Shown here: piece by piece, positions 44,059 to 58,200 of the stretch
Layout of the letters: every line of letters begins with the position of its first letter
Numbering within the stretch: the stretch's first letter is position 1
NCBI GenBank assembly: GCA_037974665.1
Contig: CM075778.1
Location: 12,141,001 to 12,205,000, forward strand
Direction of reading: 5' to 3'
Length of the DNA stretch: 64,000 nt
Source of the DNA: Ehretia macrophylla
Taxonomy: Eukaryota; Streptophyta; Magnoliopsida; Boraginales; Ehretiaceae
Made by a program: the position numbers and the translations under genes
The notes under the pieces: generated by a model
What the model was told of the DNA's origin: nothing
Seen by the model: only the letters and a program-made list of their open reading frames with translations
Database searches by the model: none

Positions 44059-46947
44059 TGTAACGCCACGATCCCTCATGAGACCGAAGGGTCTAATAGC
44101 CATGCTAATCACAACTCAATTTCAACTCGGTCACAAAATTTAGAGAAAACGGACTGAGTTTTTCCTATTTATAGGACTATTTGGAAACCTATAAACTACA
44201 ACATACAACCACAAGACCATAATCCACAACTTCAATCTGTTTCATCTCTATCAGCATGCAAGTCAACTAAACAGAATAGTAAACAATTGAAGTTATTACA
44301 AACCACTAGCACCTAACTATCACCCAAGACTAAAACTTTAATATTACATTTCTTAAGATAACACAAATACATACATGACCATAAGGTCAAAAATTGTATA
44401 CAGGCATATAATGTATACATTCTTCAATGTTCTACACATTGATAGAGCAGGCAGGCCACACATGAGGCAATCCCATTTCTAGCTTATAGCACTGATCCTG
44501 AAAGGTATTAGAAACAAGGGTGAGTATATAACATGTATACTCAGTGAAGGAGGTGATACAACAAACCGAGGAATGCTTTCATGAGATGCAACAAGAATAA
44601 TAACATATACAACACAAAATAACAAAGTTAATTAGACAAGTATTTAACCACGTATAAAAAGGATACAGTTCCATGTTTGTCTTCAATTACGAGCCACGAG
44701 CCAAGATCTTCAAGCAAGTGCCGACAAACCCTTACTCCTCCAAATCGGGGTACTCCGGATGTACCCCGATCCTACGATCCTTTTTCCTGAGGTAGGTTCA
44801 TATGCCCAGCAGGTGAACCACGCCTCTAGGGTAGTAGAGTATACTCAGCGAGAAAGGTAATAGGCACAATGGTAGTCGAGGGAGCATGAAAAGCCCGATA
44901 CCACTCGTGTTTCTCGACACTACCATGTACGAAAAGGTTGTGCAACCCGATACGAATTCAAGAATTCTCGAGATAATATTAAACAAACACGAGATAACAA
45001 ATAAATGGTACATGTAAACTTTATCAATTAGCTAAATCATATAATCTAAAAACAATGAAATACACTAAGATGCACAAAAGGGTTAAATACTCCCTCACCT
45101 TTATCAAGCTCCAAGATACAAGATTGTATTCACATCACTCTCAATCGCCTTGTACCTAATACAATTACTTCAATTATTCTTTAACTACAACATTTATTAA
45201 TTATTCCTCCAGGTTAGCTAACTTATAGTCTCACACATTTAGCATACAATACCTATTAAAAAGTTTATCATTAACAAGATGTCACCTTATATGCTTAACT
45301 TAACATATGTTCCAAGCAACCATTCTAGTAGTCTAGTGTACAAGTCTTAAGCATAACTTTAATCATGCAACATTAAATACAAGCAATATGAACATCCTAA
45401 CAAGATATAAGCATTAAACATGAGAATAACTATATATGTGCACAAAGGGGTTATCAGCACATTTTTCACGAAACTCTACAAATAGCTTAAATCTACATTA
45501 GACATGCATATAGACACATAACAAGAAACTACAAGCTCATACAAGTACTAAAGCAACCAAATCTCACATTTTCTCCTTTGTTCAACTAAGCTATTTAGCT
45601 TCTTACCGGAATTCAAGGATCAAGTTAAGCTAGCTAATCATCCTACCAATCTAAATATACCTAAATACCTCATTTAGAGCCTCCAAATCATAACCTAGAG
45701 TACAAGTACACGAAAACACTGAAAATGCCTCTTTGTGGGTTTACACTACAAGTACCAATTTCGGAATCCAAACAAGCGAAACGAAGACACTTCTAGAGCT
45801 TCAATACTTAATAAAGACTAGCCATAACCTCAAAACATGTTCGGATTCGAGTTAACCCCGAAACCCTTATTAAAGTAGCCTAATTTGATCAAACTATTCA
45901 AATTTTGTACATAACAAGCGCAACTAACATTTTTCCCAAGCTAAGGACCTAATTAGCAACTACTAGAAGCCTCGAATTGAATTAAATTGTAACTTTTTTT
46001 CGAAACCCTAGTTTGAAACTATTTATTATCTTCTCCAAGTTGCATTTTGCATTTATAGCCAATCAAGAAGCTAACTAACTTCAAAAGTTTGCTCTACATA
46101 TTTATTTAAGCATATTTGAAGCAATAAATTAAGCTAGAACACAATAATTTACTATTCACATATTTTACTATTCATCATCTTCCTCAAGTAAAATCTTGTC
46201 AAAAACTTAGTTTCAAGTTATACCAATGCATATACAAGGTCTTTAGCATGTAATAATACTATATAGAACAAGAATCAAGCATGCTATGGCACATTAACGG
46301 CAAAATTCAAAAATTGCAAAATTGAACATAAACTTTAAAACTCTATGAAAATGCAAAAATTCCCTCACAATGATGTTGTAGACAAGTGATTGATGCTCCC
46401 TAGTGCTCCAATCTCCTCCTAGACCAAGCCAAATGACTAAATTCTTGCTCAAAGTTGAAGAAATTTTTTTTCCTTCTTGCCTCTTAGGGTTCATGGGTTT
46501 GGGGGGGTTATTTTTGCAATTTTTTGGCTTTTTATTTTTGTTGAGTAATTGGCTTATATGGTAATATATTGGATAATTATATGAGTAGGTTACATTATGT
46601 GAAGTCAATGCTAATAAAACCTTGGTCAAATGAGCTTAACTCCAATTGTTTGTTAACTAATTCAAAACTAGTGTTTTTACATACGTAACACTATTCAAGT
46701 GACACGAAAAATATTTTTCAAACGCATACTCTCGACCCCAAAAGCTCAAAACTACCATTTTTCGACTCTTTTTATATGTTTTGTGGTCTAGCCAAAATAT
46801 TAAATCAAGCATTTAAAACATTCAATTTTTTTATGAATAGTGCCCTCTAAATAAAACAATTAAGCAAGAAAAGAAATGCATATAAAAATGCTCAAAAGAT
46901 ATACAATAGTTATTTAAAAAGATGTGGTAAAATTCCCGGGCGTTACA
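44059..46947 (-). repeat. Solo LTR, Tekay-like (2,889 bp)
   Basis: It has mirrored ends TGTAACGCC...GGGCGTTACA and no interior. The flanks TGTTT (44054-44058) and TGTTC (46948-46952) are a 5-bp duplication with one mismatch. The order of blocks (GATCCCTCATGAGACCG; AGCACTGATCCTGAAAGG; ACTCCGGATGTACCCCGATCC; the worn palindrome GGTTGTGCAACC at 44936-44947) matches 55246-58506 and, more distantly, the LTR at 1255. Minus orientation is inferred from the relative at 1255 with its primer site. It arose by recombination between two LTRs of an element. Short ORFs inside are not genes. Confidence 0.85.
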
Positions 46948-47340
46948 TGTTCCATTATACATTTCAAATAATTCCTTTATATTTTATAGGTCTCAAATAT
47001 TATAAACTAACAATTAGCTAAAAATTGCATACAAATTTCTCATGATTGTGCACAGACGATTGTTATTTTCATTTTACCACATTTTTCACATTTTAAATTT
47101 TGGAACATTTCCCTACTAAATTTTAGACGAGCTATCCTTGACTGATTTGTAAATTATATTTTTCAAAACACATTGCCTTCATATAATGTTATATGCATTC
47201 GTTCCATCTGTCATGATTCTTTTTCTTGACACCTTTGAGATGTGAAGCCAGTTTTGCTATTTTAGAACAGAAGAAGCCATAAATAATAAGAGATTATGTT
47301 GATTAGATAATGTTTATTTTGATTCAATATATATTATATG
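46948..47340. other. Intergenic DNA between two elements
   Basis: AT-rich, no gene seen. Positions 47336-47340 (ATATG) are the left target duplication of the Copia element. Confidence 0.5.
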
Positions 47341-47620
47341 TGTTATGTAATTATCAGTATTAATGAATATTCATCCCGATGCAGATTTTGGTTCATATTT
47401 CCTGAACTTTATAGTGATAATATTTATCTAAGCCATGTATCCTGATCCTATGCAAAGTCTAGCAGTATGCAACTTCTCTTGTATCTTTGGCTATAAATAG
47501 GGTTCTCTATATTGTAAAGTTACACCAAGAAATTCAATACAAGTTTCTTTTTTCTATTTCTCTATTATATTTCTCTTTACTTTTATTGTTTCTTCTAGTT
47601 CTATCTCTAGTTTCATAACA
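47341..47620 (+). repeat. 5' LTR of the Copia (Ale-type) element (280 bp)
   Basis: Contains a TATA-like GGCTATAAATAGGG at about 47489-47502, followed about 45 bases on by the likely transcript leader. Ends in TTTCATAACA. Confidence 0.9.
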
Positions 47621-47633
47621 CGTTATCAGCACG
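47621..47633 (+). other. Primer-binding site of the Copia element
   Basis: CGTTATCAGCACG follows the LTR directly. This motif is common behind short Copia LTRs in plants. Confidence 0.75.
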
Positions 47634-50600
47634 ATAGTCTCTATCGATCTTAGAGGTAAAAAGAGAAAGAGACAAATATGAAGATTGTGAAGAAAAAGTA
47701 TTGTTGACAACATGAGGATATTTCATACCGCGACTTTCGGTAAATTTTCATTAAATCTTTCATCAATTTCATTTTGAAATATATATGGTTCACGATGTCA
47801 AATCTCACGAACTAGAGGTTCATGGTTCTAATATATTGAGCAATAAAAATTTCCTGAAAACGTCATATTTAAATCCATATAGTCACGAACTCGAAGTTTG
47901 TCGCTTTTGATATACCAGACAATAATACATATTTGTAAACCCTTGAAGTTAAAATCCATATGGATAAAATTTTGGAGAAATAATTTTAAGAAGGAAATCA
48001 CGCATCCATGAAGGATTGCGATAAAATAATGATATTCCTTCATCATTATCTCCATGAAGGCTAAAACCTAAATATATTATGACAAAAGATACATATATCC
48101 TTTCACAAAATTTGAGAATAAATATATGATCATCACAAGACAATGATCTTCTAAAACCTCGCTATGAATGAATTTATCTACAATTGCAGAATTTTTAAAA
48201 TTATAAGTGAGCATGATTCCGCAATATTCTAATTACTTCTCGACTAAAATTATGCGAAAATAATATGAAAGGGGAAAATATATTAAAGATAAATATATTT
48301 TACTTTTCTATGCCTTAAATATGCTCCTACATTGACTTTGCTAAAATATTTTGGGTTGATATCACATCCTTTTAGCAAAATAATGAACTTTGATGAATAA
48401 TGAAACAATCATCAATTGTGCCAATTGACTTATAACCATACCTTGAAGTGAATGTCATATCATCTTATTGTCATGAATGTGATTGTGACCATAGTTGTGG
48501 TTATAATAACTATAGATATTATGATGATCATAAAGAACTCAAATTTTAGAAAGCCTGAAAATAATCAGGAGATACATAGAAATAGAAAGGAAAAACTTAT
48601 AAAAGAATAATGTGACTTACAAAAATATTAGACACGTACTTGTCATATGTATTGTTGACATCTACCAAATTTTGAGTAATTATGCTATCTTTTATTAATA
48701 TTATCAGTTTTTTGGATAGTAAGTTCTACGCGAATTATTTAACCAATCAATGTTTTATTAGTTATACACTTGTGTGCATGTAGATTCTATAGCATGTGAT
48801 GGTCAACCATCACTATTCTTATACTCTAAAGTTGTAATTTATTTTTGGCTTTTAGATGACTCTTCTACTAAGAGATCTTCTTAACTATATAAAGTAGAAA
48901 TATTTTCTTATGTTCTAGAATTTCTCATCCAAGTATATTATAAAATTATTGAAATTCTCTAACTTAAAGAAGGAAAGGAAATTGGGATTTCAATACCCAA
49001 AAATAATGTGTATAATAATTATATCATGTTATGTACATGTACATAATGCAGACATTGTAATCAAATCAATTTTTTTTATTCGTGTTCATGTATGAAATAT
49101 ATGTATTTTTTATTACGGTAGTTGTTTAATAAGTATTTCTTTTTCTCTGAATGAATCTTATATTGAGAAAATATTTGAAGTACAATTATTAGGTAATACT
49201 TAATTGGTTTTATTTTGAGTATACTTGATTATATTCATGAAATATATCAAATTTTAAAAATATGATGCTAAATTATAAATTGAAAAGTGATTTAACTGCA
49301 ATGAGTAAAATTGAAAAGTTGACTCATGTACTTAGTTAAATGTATTCTTTAATTACATGTCTTTTGAATATAAATAATAATTCATTTATATGAATTGACA
49401 TTGGCATCGAATTTCGTTATGCTTGCATCTAATTCGTTTTAGCAAATTCAATAAAGATTGACTTTGTCCCAACAATATAAAATGCTTGTATATTATAATA
49501 TATGATGCATATGAGTTTTTAGTTATTTAACATATGCATTATGCAATTAAAGGTATATGATATTTCATACATATTGTGCGTAAGTATATTATCTATTGAC
49601 ATTTTCATCATTCTTTTGTTAATTTACATTTGAATGACACTATATGCATGTTACACACTAGACATTTGTTTTGTTCTTAACATGATCAAAAGCATTTATA
49701 TAGTGGCATTTAGTATTATGTTATTCTTTATTTTTGATGTTTAGTACTTCCTCTTACGTATATATTTTACGTTATTTATTTATTATTTGAAAAAATACAG
49801 ATTTATTGGACAATTGATTGAAGGTTCCTGAAAAACCTATATAAACTATTGAAGGTTTCTAAAAACTTATATTATGTTTTCTGAATAAATATAATTGAAA
49901 ATAAGCAATGATTTGTATTCTAGTAGTTCAGAAAGCGGTCTACTATTTTAAAGATATATGTTTGAATTGTTTTCATATTGAGACCATATATTAAAGAAAT
50001 GAAGAATATCTCTATATTATGTCATTTATCTCTTGCCAAAGGCATACCATGAGAAAATTGCCACCATTATCCTCTGGTTTTTACGAGTCTAGTGGACTCC
50101 AATATTTTGAATAACGAGATGTTATTTGATCCAAGAACTGTTTGTTTTTTGGAATGACCATAAAGGTTGTATGGGGATAAAATCGATGAGAAAGTTTTTT
50201 GAAATTTGATATAAACACCAATTAAAATTTCAGAGGATTCTTCCCTAAGTGAATTTTCATGTGTTGTTTGTTTCCAAAGAAAAATAATTGTGTTAAACAT
50301 TCCCCAAATAGAGTTGATATTGAATAGCCTACATTTTCATAATGAACTCAAGGGGAAATTATGAACTTGTATTTAAATCTCTGTCGATTATTGAATATTT
50401 TAAGTCCTTGACTAGGGTTGAATTTATAGCATTTATTGTTAATTGTTGAAATAAAGTTCTCAACATTAGGGGGAGAAAAATAAAAGCTGGACAAATGAAA
50501 ATTTTTATGGGATGCATCATTAGATCTTCGCATAATCAATATGAATTGAAAGTTCAGAAAATTATTTATTTGTAAAGAAATTGCAAAGATGCATTCAGAT

Positions 50601-52630
50601 TTAGAAAAAGTGACTAAGTCACAATACCAGATTTAAATGCTCCTGTTTGAAGTAATGTTATTGAAATGGGTCTATTACACGCTTGAAGCGTGGTAAAACT
50701 ATCGATTCTAAAAGAAAAAGGGAGCAAAATAAAGCAAGTTGGCATCTTGAAAGCGTTTGATATCCTGAAGATGTCATGATACAAAAACAAGTCGAAAATA
50801 ACTGAGAAAAAAATACTCCAAGAGAGTATCAGGTACCTGAAATGATATGCATATAAAAAATATTGAGAATAATGAGATCTCGCTCAGTTATATAATACTA
50901 AAAAAGAATGGAACCAACAATATAAATTGATCATGATCAAATACTTGAATTTACAATAGCTATTGATCTTATTAATAAAAGCGAGGATCTTGAATAAGAA
51001 GTTCATCCATTCAAGAATGTCGAAAAAGAAATAATTGGCCATAATAGAAAGACGTAATTTAGGCAATCAAATTCATATTAAACATGTGATGGTTTTGGAC
51101 CACGAAGGTCAATATACATTTGTGCATATATAGGATTGAGGAAGAACGTAATGAATCAATCACATATTAATTAGAAAGTTTAAGGTATATAACTTCAGTT
51201 GGCTAGCTCTTAAATTGCTTAAAGTGGATAATATAAGTAGGGAATGGGCTAGTGTGCTATGCGATTATACCTTGAAATTGAAATTATAAAGAGATATATT
51301 CTCTTGTGGTGGATGCAATTATATTTATAAGCCTAAAAATTTCTAAAAAGACTTGATATGCGTCTTATGAATGTGGTAATGATATACCTTATGGATCACT
51401 TCATAGTGATATTTATGTAAAAGTCCATGAAGGACTAAACATGCTTGAAACATGCAATTTAAAATCCCAAAAAATGTATTCGATCAAATTACAAAATTCT
51501 TTGTATACACGAAAGCATTCTGAAAGAATGCAATACAATTATATTAGTACAAATCTTATAACGTAAGAATATACTAATATCCCAATATATATTAATATAA
51601 AAGGGACTATTGAAGATCTTTCATGAGAAAAATGGTATATTTATAACAAATATATGACGAAAATTATCAAAGAATTAAATTTTGTCTTGACCTGAAGTTT
51701 GAGCATTTATTAGATGGAATGTTGTCCATCAATCAGCTTATAAAGAGAAGGTATTTAAGTAATAAAGCTCATACTTTGAGTGCCCCAGTGGTTTGACCCT
51801 CAATATTAAAGGTCTTTTTCATCTTCAAGAAAAAAACAAAAATTTATGGTCCTGAAGTACCATAGTTCAATGGAATTGGTGTATCTTGCTAAATCACAAG
51901 TGGTTATACATTATTCTATCTTATTTTGTTAGCAAGATATATATTACACCAATAAATGTGCATCGATGTGTTAAATATGTAATTTTTTATTATTTTGAAA
52001 CAAATTAAAGGAACTCATGATCAAAGTTGATTGGGTATGAAAATGATAAGCTTTTGTTTGACTCATCAAAAACAAAATGTTTATTCTAATATGGTGGACT
52101 TCTACATATTTATATTTTTCAAAGCCAACTATTGTTGCTACCTCCTCATAGCATACTGATATATTTGTACTTTATGAGTCAATGATACTGCATAATTTTC
52201 AAGTAAAGAAGACTATACTAAGGTGATGAAATCAATCATATCACCCCAAAGTTCTATTCCATGCAAGTACTCCAAAAAGAAGACTAAATGGATGCTCATC
52301 AAATTCACTCGAGTGATAATCTAGTAGGTTTGTTCATGAAAAAATTGTCTACCACAACATTTGAAGAATTATTTCACAAGAATGGCATGCGTGAACTCAA
52401 CAATCATTCTTGATATGTCAACATGAGGGGGAGATAAATACGCACTGTACTCTTTTTTCCCATCGTCTAGGTTTTGTCCTACTAGATTTTTTTGACAAGG
52501 TTTTTAATGAGACAGTATAGTAAGAATATTGTACTTTTTTTCCTTCACTATAATTTTTTTTCCCATTGGGTTTTTTCCTAGTAAGGTTTTAACGAGGTAT
52601 ATTCTTAAGAGATGAATATCCAAAGGGGAG
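47634..52630 (+). pseudogene. Decayed gag-pol of the Copia element
   Basis: Most of the interior is unreadable, but some landmarks survive. A VDIYQ word near 48655 is usual between gag and protease. A reverse transcriptase piece lies at about 51390-51440 (YGSLHSDIYVKVHEGL, where YGSLDxDIYMKxPEGx is usual). An RNase H piece at about 52125-52160 reads TIVATSS. The polyprotein end at about 52300-52410 carries HSSDNLVGLFMKKLST and FEELFHKNGMRELN. Integrase cannot be recognised with confidence. In an active element this would be the single Gag-Pol polyprotein. Confidence 0.7.
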
Positions 52631-52911
52631 TGTTATGTAATTATTAATATTAATGGATATTCATCCCGATTCAGATTTTGGTTTGTAATTATCTGAACTT
52701 TATAGTGATAATATTTATCTAAGCCCTGTATCCTAATCCTATGCAAAGTCTAGCAGTATGCAACTTCTCTTGTATCTTTGGCTATAAATAGGGTTCTCTA
52801 CATTGTAAAGTTACACCAAGAAATTCAATACAAGTTTTTTCTCTCTTTTTCTCTATTATATTTCTCTTTACTTTTATTGTCTCTTCTAGTTCTATCTCTA
52901 GTTTCATAACA
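52631..52911 (+). repeat. 3' LTR of the Copia (Ale-type) element (281 bp)
   Basis: Same ends and TATA-like box as the 5' copy. The differences cluster at 52643-52690 and in the CT-rich part near 52835-52850. Confidence 0.9.
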
Positions 52912-52916
52912 ATATG

Positions 52917-53219
52917 TACTTATCTTAATAATGTTGAATATCTTGAATCCTTATACTAATCATGTAAAACATAATGGACTCTTACTTGGTTAAAAAAGTA
53001 TAAAGATAGTACTTTGAATCTTTACTTGGTCACTTGATGTGATAATATATCTACCGTTAAGCCGAAAAAACTAAATATATCTTTGTACAATAATTATTAT
53101 TAATTTATAGATAAATTAATACTTTACTAAATTACTAAAATTTAGATCATTCTAAAACAATAAATTTAAAAGGTTATAGCGTATTATCCTTTTTTTTTTA
53201 TCATTGTTCCCTTTTTTGG
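52917..53219. other. Intergenic DNA, no gene seen
   Basis: AT-rich with a T run at about 53191-53200. Nothing assignable. Confidence 0.5.
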
Positions 53220-54100
53220 AGGGTAAACCATTATTCCTGTTAAGGTACAAATTTGGATCTAGAAAGAGCGTCTTGCTAGCCTTCCAAACCTGTACACAAA
53301 GATAAAACTGCAGGAAGGCTTCCCTACATAAGCACTCTGATGCTTAAGTTAGTTTTGGGTAATTTTGGAGGAGAAGAAGTGTATTCAATTTCAACAAATG
53401 TGAATTGGTTACCTCCTCTGATGACTGTGGTGGCTATTTTATAATTGTCATTTTTTGGAATATTATATCTCTGAATTTTTCAGGATATGTTGGCATTCTG
53501 TTATTTTACCCCAACCTCTAGGGATGTCATTGGGTCGGGGTATATTGTTTGGGATGTTACTGGGCCTCTGTTTTGGGACGTCATCGGGTCATCCCTATTT
53601 GAGGTATCATCGGGTCTTTATCTTCAAGTCGAACTCTTATGAAAGGCATGACCCTTTCTACTAAGTTTGTAGCCAATGTCGAGGGTATGTTAGTCTTTCC
53701 ATGTGAGGTCGATGCTTTCTTCCTCATCAATTGCCCCCTGATTACTTGATCAGGTGAAGGCTGGTCGAGGAATGGTGTTGTTAAACTACCCGACCTCATC
53801 TTTTGACAGGATCATTATGATCCCCGCCACGTGTCACTTTTTGAACAACACTATCAGTTACGTTGCTTTTGAGGTACTGTGGACCTTTCACTTTCCTGCC
53901 TCTTTGTTATAAATCTAGTTATCTTTTCTATTTGCAAACTACATTTCTTTTCCTTTTTTTTCCTATTTTCCACTGACTCTCTCTCTTCTTCGTTAGGTAG
54001 CCGTTTTCTTTTGCTGATTCGAAGTCTAATCCTCTGTTGGTCTTCTTTGTGCCTCGTCTCTTAGGTACGTTTCTTAACGTCCTCTTTTATTTCTTTTAGA
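53220..54100. repeat. Probable Tat LTR relic and aORF leader, copy 2
   Basis: Contains GCACTCTGATGCTTAAGTTA (53329-53348), a close relative of 33876-33895. It also has degenerate repeats of GGGATGTTACTGGG / GGGACGTCATCGGG (53520-53590). It leads into the ATG of the second aORF at 54101. By analogy with copy 1, the LTR of a minus-oriented Tat element should lie here. Borders are unknown. Confidence 0.4.
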
Positions 54101-54212
54101 TGGCTAGTAGCTTATCTGATTCTCAAAATCAATTCTCTCATTCTAATGAGCGTGGTGAGGACGGTGGTTGAACTAGGTCTCCTTCTCCGAGGTTTTCTAA
54201 GAGACTCGTTGT
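54101..54212 (+). pseudogene. Second aORF copy, N-terminal part
   Basis: The ATG at 54101 opens MASSLSDSQNQFSHSNERGED. A TGA at 54168-54170 breaks it, then a Ser/Arg-rich frame (TRSPSPRFSKRL) runs to the insertion at 54213. The same frame continues at 59545 when GTTGT is counted once. The N-terminus is rich in Ser, Asn and Glu, like that of copy 1 at 32858. Confidence 0.6.
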
Positions 54213-54634
54213 TGAAGGAAAACTGATTAAGTTACATAATTCAAATTCAAAAAAAAGTATGAACATGGTGGAAACAATCATGTAGGATCTTAGTGCGATT
54301 AAACATGTAATAGTAAAACCAAAAATAATTTACAATTTAATTCCCAATTGAAACAAGGATTTAGGCATACCTCTTGCGAAGAACGATGCAAGAACACAAA
54401 ACACATTGATCTTCAAGCTTGGAAGATCAAGTTTATGCTCCTCTACTTTGATCTTCTCTTCTATGACCAATACATTTCTAAAGTATAATCTAGTTGTGGG
54501 ACTAGATTTTGCTAAACTAAATAATATAAACTAGAATTGAGTTTCTTCAAAAAGGAGAAACTTACTCAAGAAAGAGAAGAGAAATCTCAGAAGAGATGGT
54601 ATATGGAGCATTTTTTAGAGTTAGAGAAGAGGTC

Positions 54635-54642
54635 TATTTATA
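54635..54642 (-). promoter_or_regulatory. TATA box of the interrupted Copia-type LTR
   Basis: The minus strand reads GCCTATAAATAGACC, a strong plant TATA box at the expected place in the LTR. Confidence 0.55.
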
Positions 54643-55245
54643 GGCAGAAGATCTAGAGAAAAATTCATGAAATTCCGATGTGAGATTTGGTCAGAGAAAA
54701 GTCCAAATCTATTCCACAAGTAATTTCTTATTTTTTCTCTTTATCCCTTCTTTTCCTCCCCATAACCAATTTTCCTAAGGTGGGTGGGTCCCACCTCCTG
54801 CGTCCAGCCTTGGCTTGTGAGCCATAGTCCTGGTTCAACCAGCTTGCTCCAATTTAATTTAATCCTGACAATAATTAGAAAATAGAAATCCATTTCCATA
54901 AAATAGAAAGTCTATTTTTAAATATCTAATTACCAATAAATTAAATACTCATTGATTAATTCCAAAAGTCTAAATCCAAACTACTATTTAAGAATAAATC
55001 TATTTTTCTAATAGTGGAAAAATTATCTTAAATATCCCAACAGTCCTCTAGACTTTAATTAATCAATTAATTACATAATCCTATATTTTGACAATTTTCA
55101 AAATAGAAACTCCTTCCCAAAATGGAAAGTCTACTTTGATTCTAACTGTCAAAGGATTACATCATCTCTCAAAATAATATATCTTAACTAAGTTTAGATA
55201 CTTAACAAGGTAGATGGCTAGAAGAATGACCAAAGACATAATTAA

Positions 55246-58200
55246 TGTAACGCCCCGATCCCTCATGAGACCGGGACTTCTATTAACCATACTATCCTCA
55301 ACCCAATTCTAAACCCCGGGCACAAAATTTAGGAAAAACGGACAGAGTTTCCCCTATATATAAAACTATCTAGAAGCCTGCAAACATCAACATACAACCA
55401 CAAGACTATAATCCACCACCTCAATCCATTTCATCCTTACAAGCATGCAAGTCAACTAGACAACAAGGTAAAAATTACAAGTTATTAAAATATTACAAGC
55501 CATTCATAACTATCAATACGTTCTAAACCAAACTTGACAAGTACAAAACTGAATTCAATGGCAATCCATGTAAGCCAGCATAATCAATCACAAAACTCTC
55601 GAGTTTTCTTTTCTACCCCTGATAGCACTGATCCTGAAAGGTGTTAGAAACGAGGGTGAGTATACAACATGTATACTCAGTGAGGGAGGTAATGCAGCAT
55701 ACCGAGGAATGCTTTCATGAGATACAACAAGGATAATAACATATACAACACAAAATAAGAAAGCTAATTAGACAGGCATTTAACCACGTATAAAAAGGAT
55801 ACGGTTCCACATTTGTCTTCAATCACGAGCCACGAGCCAAGATCTTCAACAAGTGTCGGCAAACCCTTACTCCTCTAAATTGGGATACTCCGGATGTATT
55901 CCGATCCTACGACCTTTTCTCTTGAGGTAGGTCCATATGCCCAGCAAGTGAACCACGCCTCTGGGGTAGTGGAATATACTCAGTGAGAGAAAAGCGAATA
56001 GGCCCCATGGTAGTAGAGGGAGCACGGCAAGCCCGATGCCGCCCATGTTTCTTGACGCTACCATGTCCGAAAAGGTTGAGCAATCCCAAGTCAAGATCAC
56101 GAGAGCCAAGTAACATATACCGGATAATTTACAAGCACTATAGGCAAGATAATAATATAAGCTAAATAACTAACATTTATAGCATGGGCATTATCCAACA
56201 AAATTTATATACAACAGGGCAATGCAAATAAGATGCAACTCCTTCACCTGCAATTAAGCCAAGCATACAAAACTTAGCGAAACACCTATTTGAACCTTCT
56301 CATATGGCATCAATTCCTAGTTAGACAATTATGCAATAAAATCATTCTACATTCATCTGATTAACCATACACAAATAACAGGAGTTAAGAATGTTAATCA
56401 TGCAATTAACTAGCTAGTTCTACAAGTTCATATCACAATATCAAACTCTAAAATCTATAGACATGCATTATCTTAACTAACTTAGAGAATATGACAAGAA
56501 GCATTCTTTGTTTTTAGCATTAGCATGCACAAGGCCCTAATTTCATTTAATTAGCTAAATGGCAGCCAATCACCTTTAGTTCACATTTCAACTTACACGT
56601 TCAACAAGCTAACCACTTTGTCTAAACTCAACTCTAGCTAATTACAAGATAATTCAAGTTATCGTACTCATTTTCCCAATTTACATTTTATAACTCAATC
56701 AATAGACAAATATAACAATTATAGAAAGTATAGCAATTCAAATAGCTACTTATGCAATAAGCTTAACTAATTCACATAAGTTTCAATTAAACACTTTAGC
56801 TTCAAAACACCTTGAATTCACAAAAACCCTTAACTAAATCAACTAGGTAGTTAACTTTAACTTGTCCAATTATTGCACATTACATTCTAGAGATAAAAAA
56901 CTAGCTAAAAGTCTACCAACAATAATTTTTTTAAGCCTAACTATCCATTAAAATCTCAAGTGTTCCAAAGAGGCATAACGAGGTCGATCTTCAACTAAGC
57001 AAGATTCTTGAATTTCTTGATTGTTCACTTGTTCATAAGTCATATATAGCCTAAATCTACCATTCTACACATCATTCAAACAATTAAACAACACTTAGTC
57101 TTCAATTTCAACTAATGCTAACAAACTTTGATCTAACATGAAATTAATCATAAAGACTTGTAAAACTTGCAAAAGAATGTTCTTGGAACCTATGAACACC
57201 CACGAACAAGATAGATATGCAAAACAACTCAATATCGTTCATAACCACTTAGTAATCCCAATTAACAATATCAAATAATAATTCAACTGAGATATTTTTT
57301 CAATTCCTCCAACAGAAGCTTAACTTAATCAATTCAGTTACTTATCCTATTGATCTCCAAACTATCTAATTTTTACATAAAAACGTAGCTCTTCGATGTA
57401 GATAACTTTAAAATCAAACGGTGCCTAATTCTGAGTTAAATTCCATGAGTTATACCCTTTATCGTGCAACTACACCTAACTGCCTGCTTCAACGATTTTC
57501 CCAAACACATTTCAGAGACGGCTAAATCAGAAGGATATAACATTAGAATTTGCCTTAGCTCTAGAAATCAAAATTTGTTCAAAATGACTAATCTAGCTAT
57601 TGTGTAAATTTCGTTAATTTTTTAGCACGTTTGCTAGGTCAAAAGAGCTTCGAAAGACAGGGACAGTAAGCTGTCCAGATTTGCAGTTTTTACACTATTT
57701 CACTTTTAGCCATTTCCTTCCACCTTGAGCTAGTTCTAGACTTTGTTTTAGCACATACACCTCATTGTGAACTTATATCAAACATCTAGTCTTCATACAA
57801 GAATACCAACTAGCATAGCAACAATACCATTAACAATACCCACAACACATCACAAGTAAGTAAAAGAGAACTCACATAACACCAAACAAGCTAAAAGTCA
57901 ACTTCTCATGCACATACAACTCAAACCTCTTGCATCTACATCACAACCAACTCAATAAAAACAAGAAATAGCAACAATAATGCAATCAAGTATGAGATCC
58001 CTCACCTAGAACTTGAAGAACATGCAAGAATTGAGCTAATCTTCTTCTCCTTCCTTATTTTTCTCTATTTTTCTTCTCTTCTTGTGTGTGTGTGTTTCAG
58101 CCGTGTTATTGTGTGTGTGTGTGTGTGTGTGTAGAGATATGATTTTTGTGTGTATTTTGTGTGCTTGTGTGTGTAGTAGTGTATTAGTATGTGTAAGTAA

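Larger units (their letters stand above)
47341..52911 (+). mobile_element. Complete but decayed Copia element (Ale-type), TSD ATATG
   Basis: Short LTRs (47341-47620 and 52631-52911) with TGTTATG...CATAACA ends, primer site CGTTATCAGCACG, purine tract CCAAAGGGGAG before the 3' LTR, and exact ATATG flanks (47336-47340 and 52912-52916). The interior of 5.0 kb is the normal size for gag-pol but is full of stops and frameshifts. By eye the LTRs differ at roughly 5% of positions, so the insertion is not young. The short LTR, primer site and RT/RNase H fragments suggest the Ale/Retrofit lineage. Confidence 0.85.

Noticed and set aside
46294-46629. 111-codon minus-strand ORF
   Set aside because: Low-complexity Lys/Asn-rich frame inside a solo LTR.
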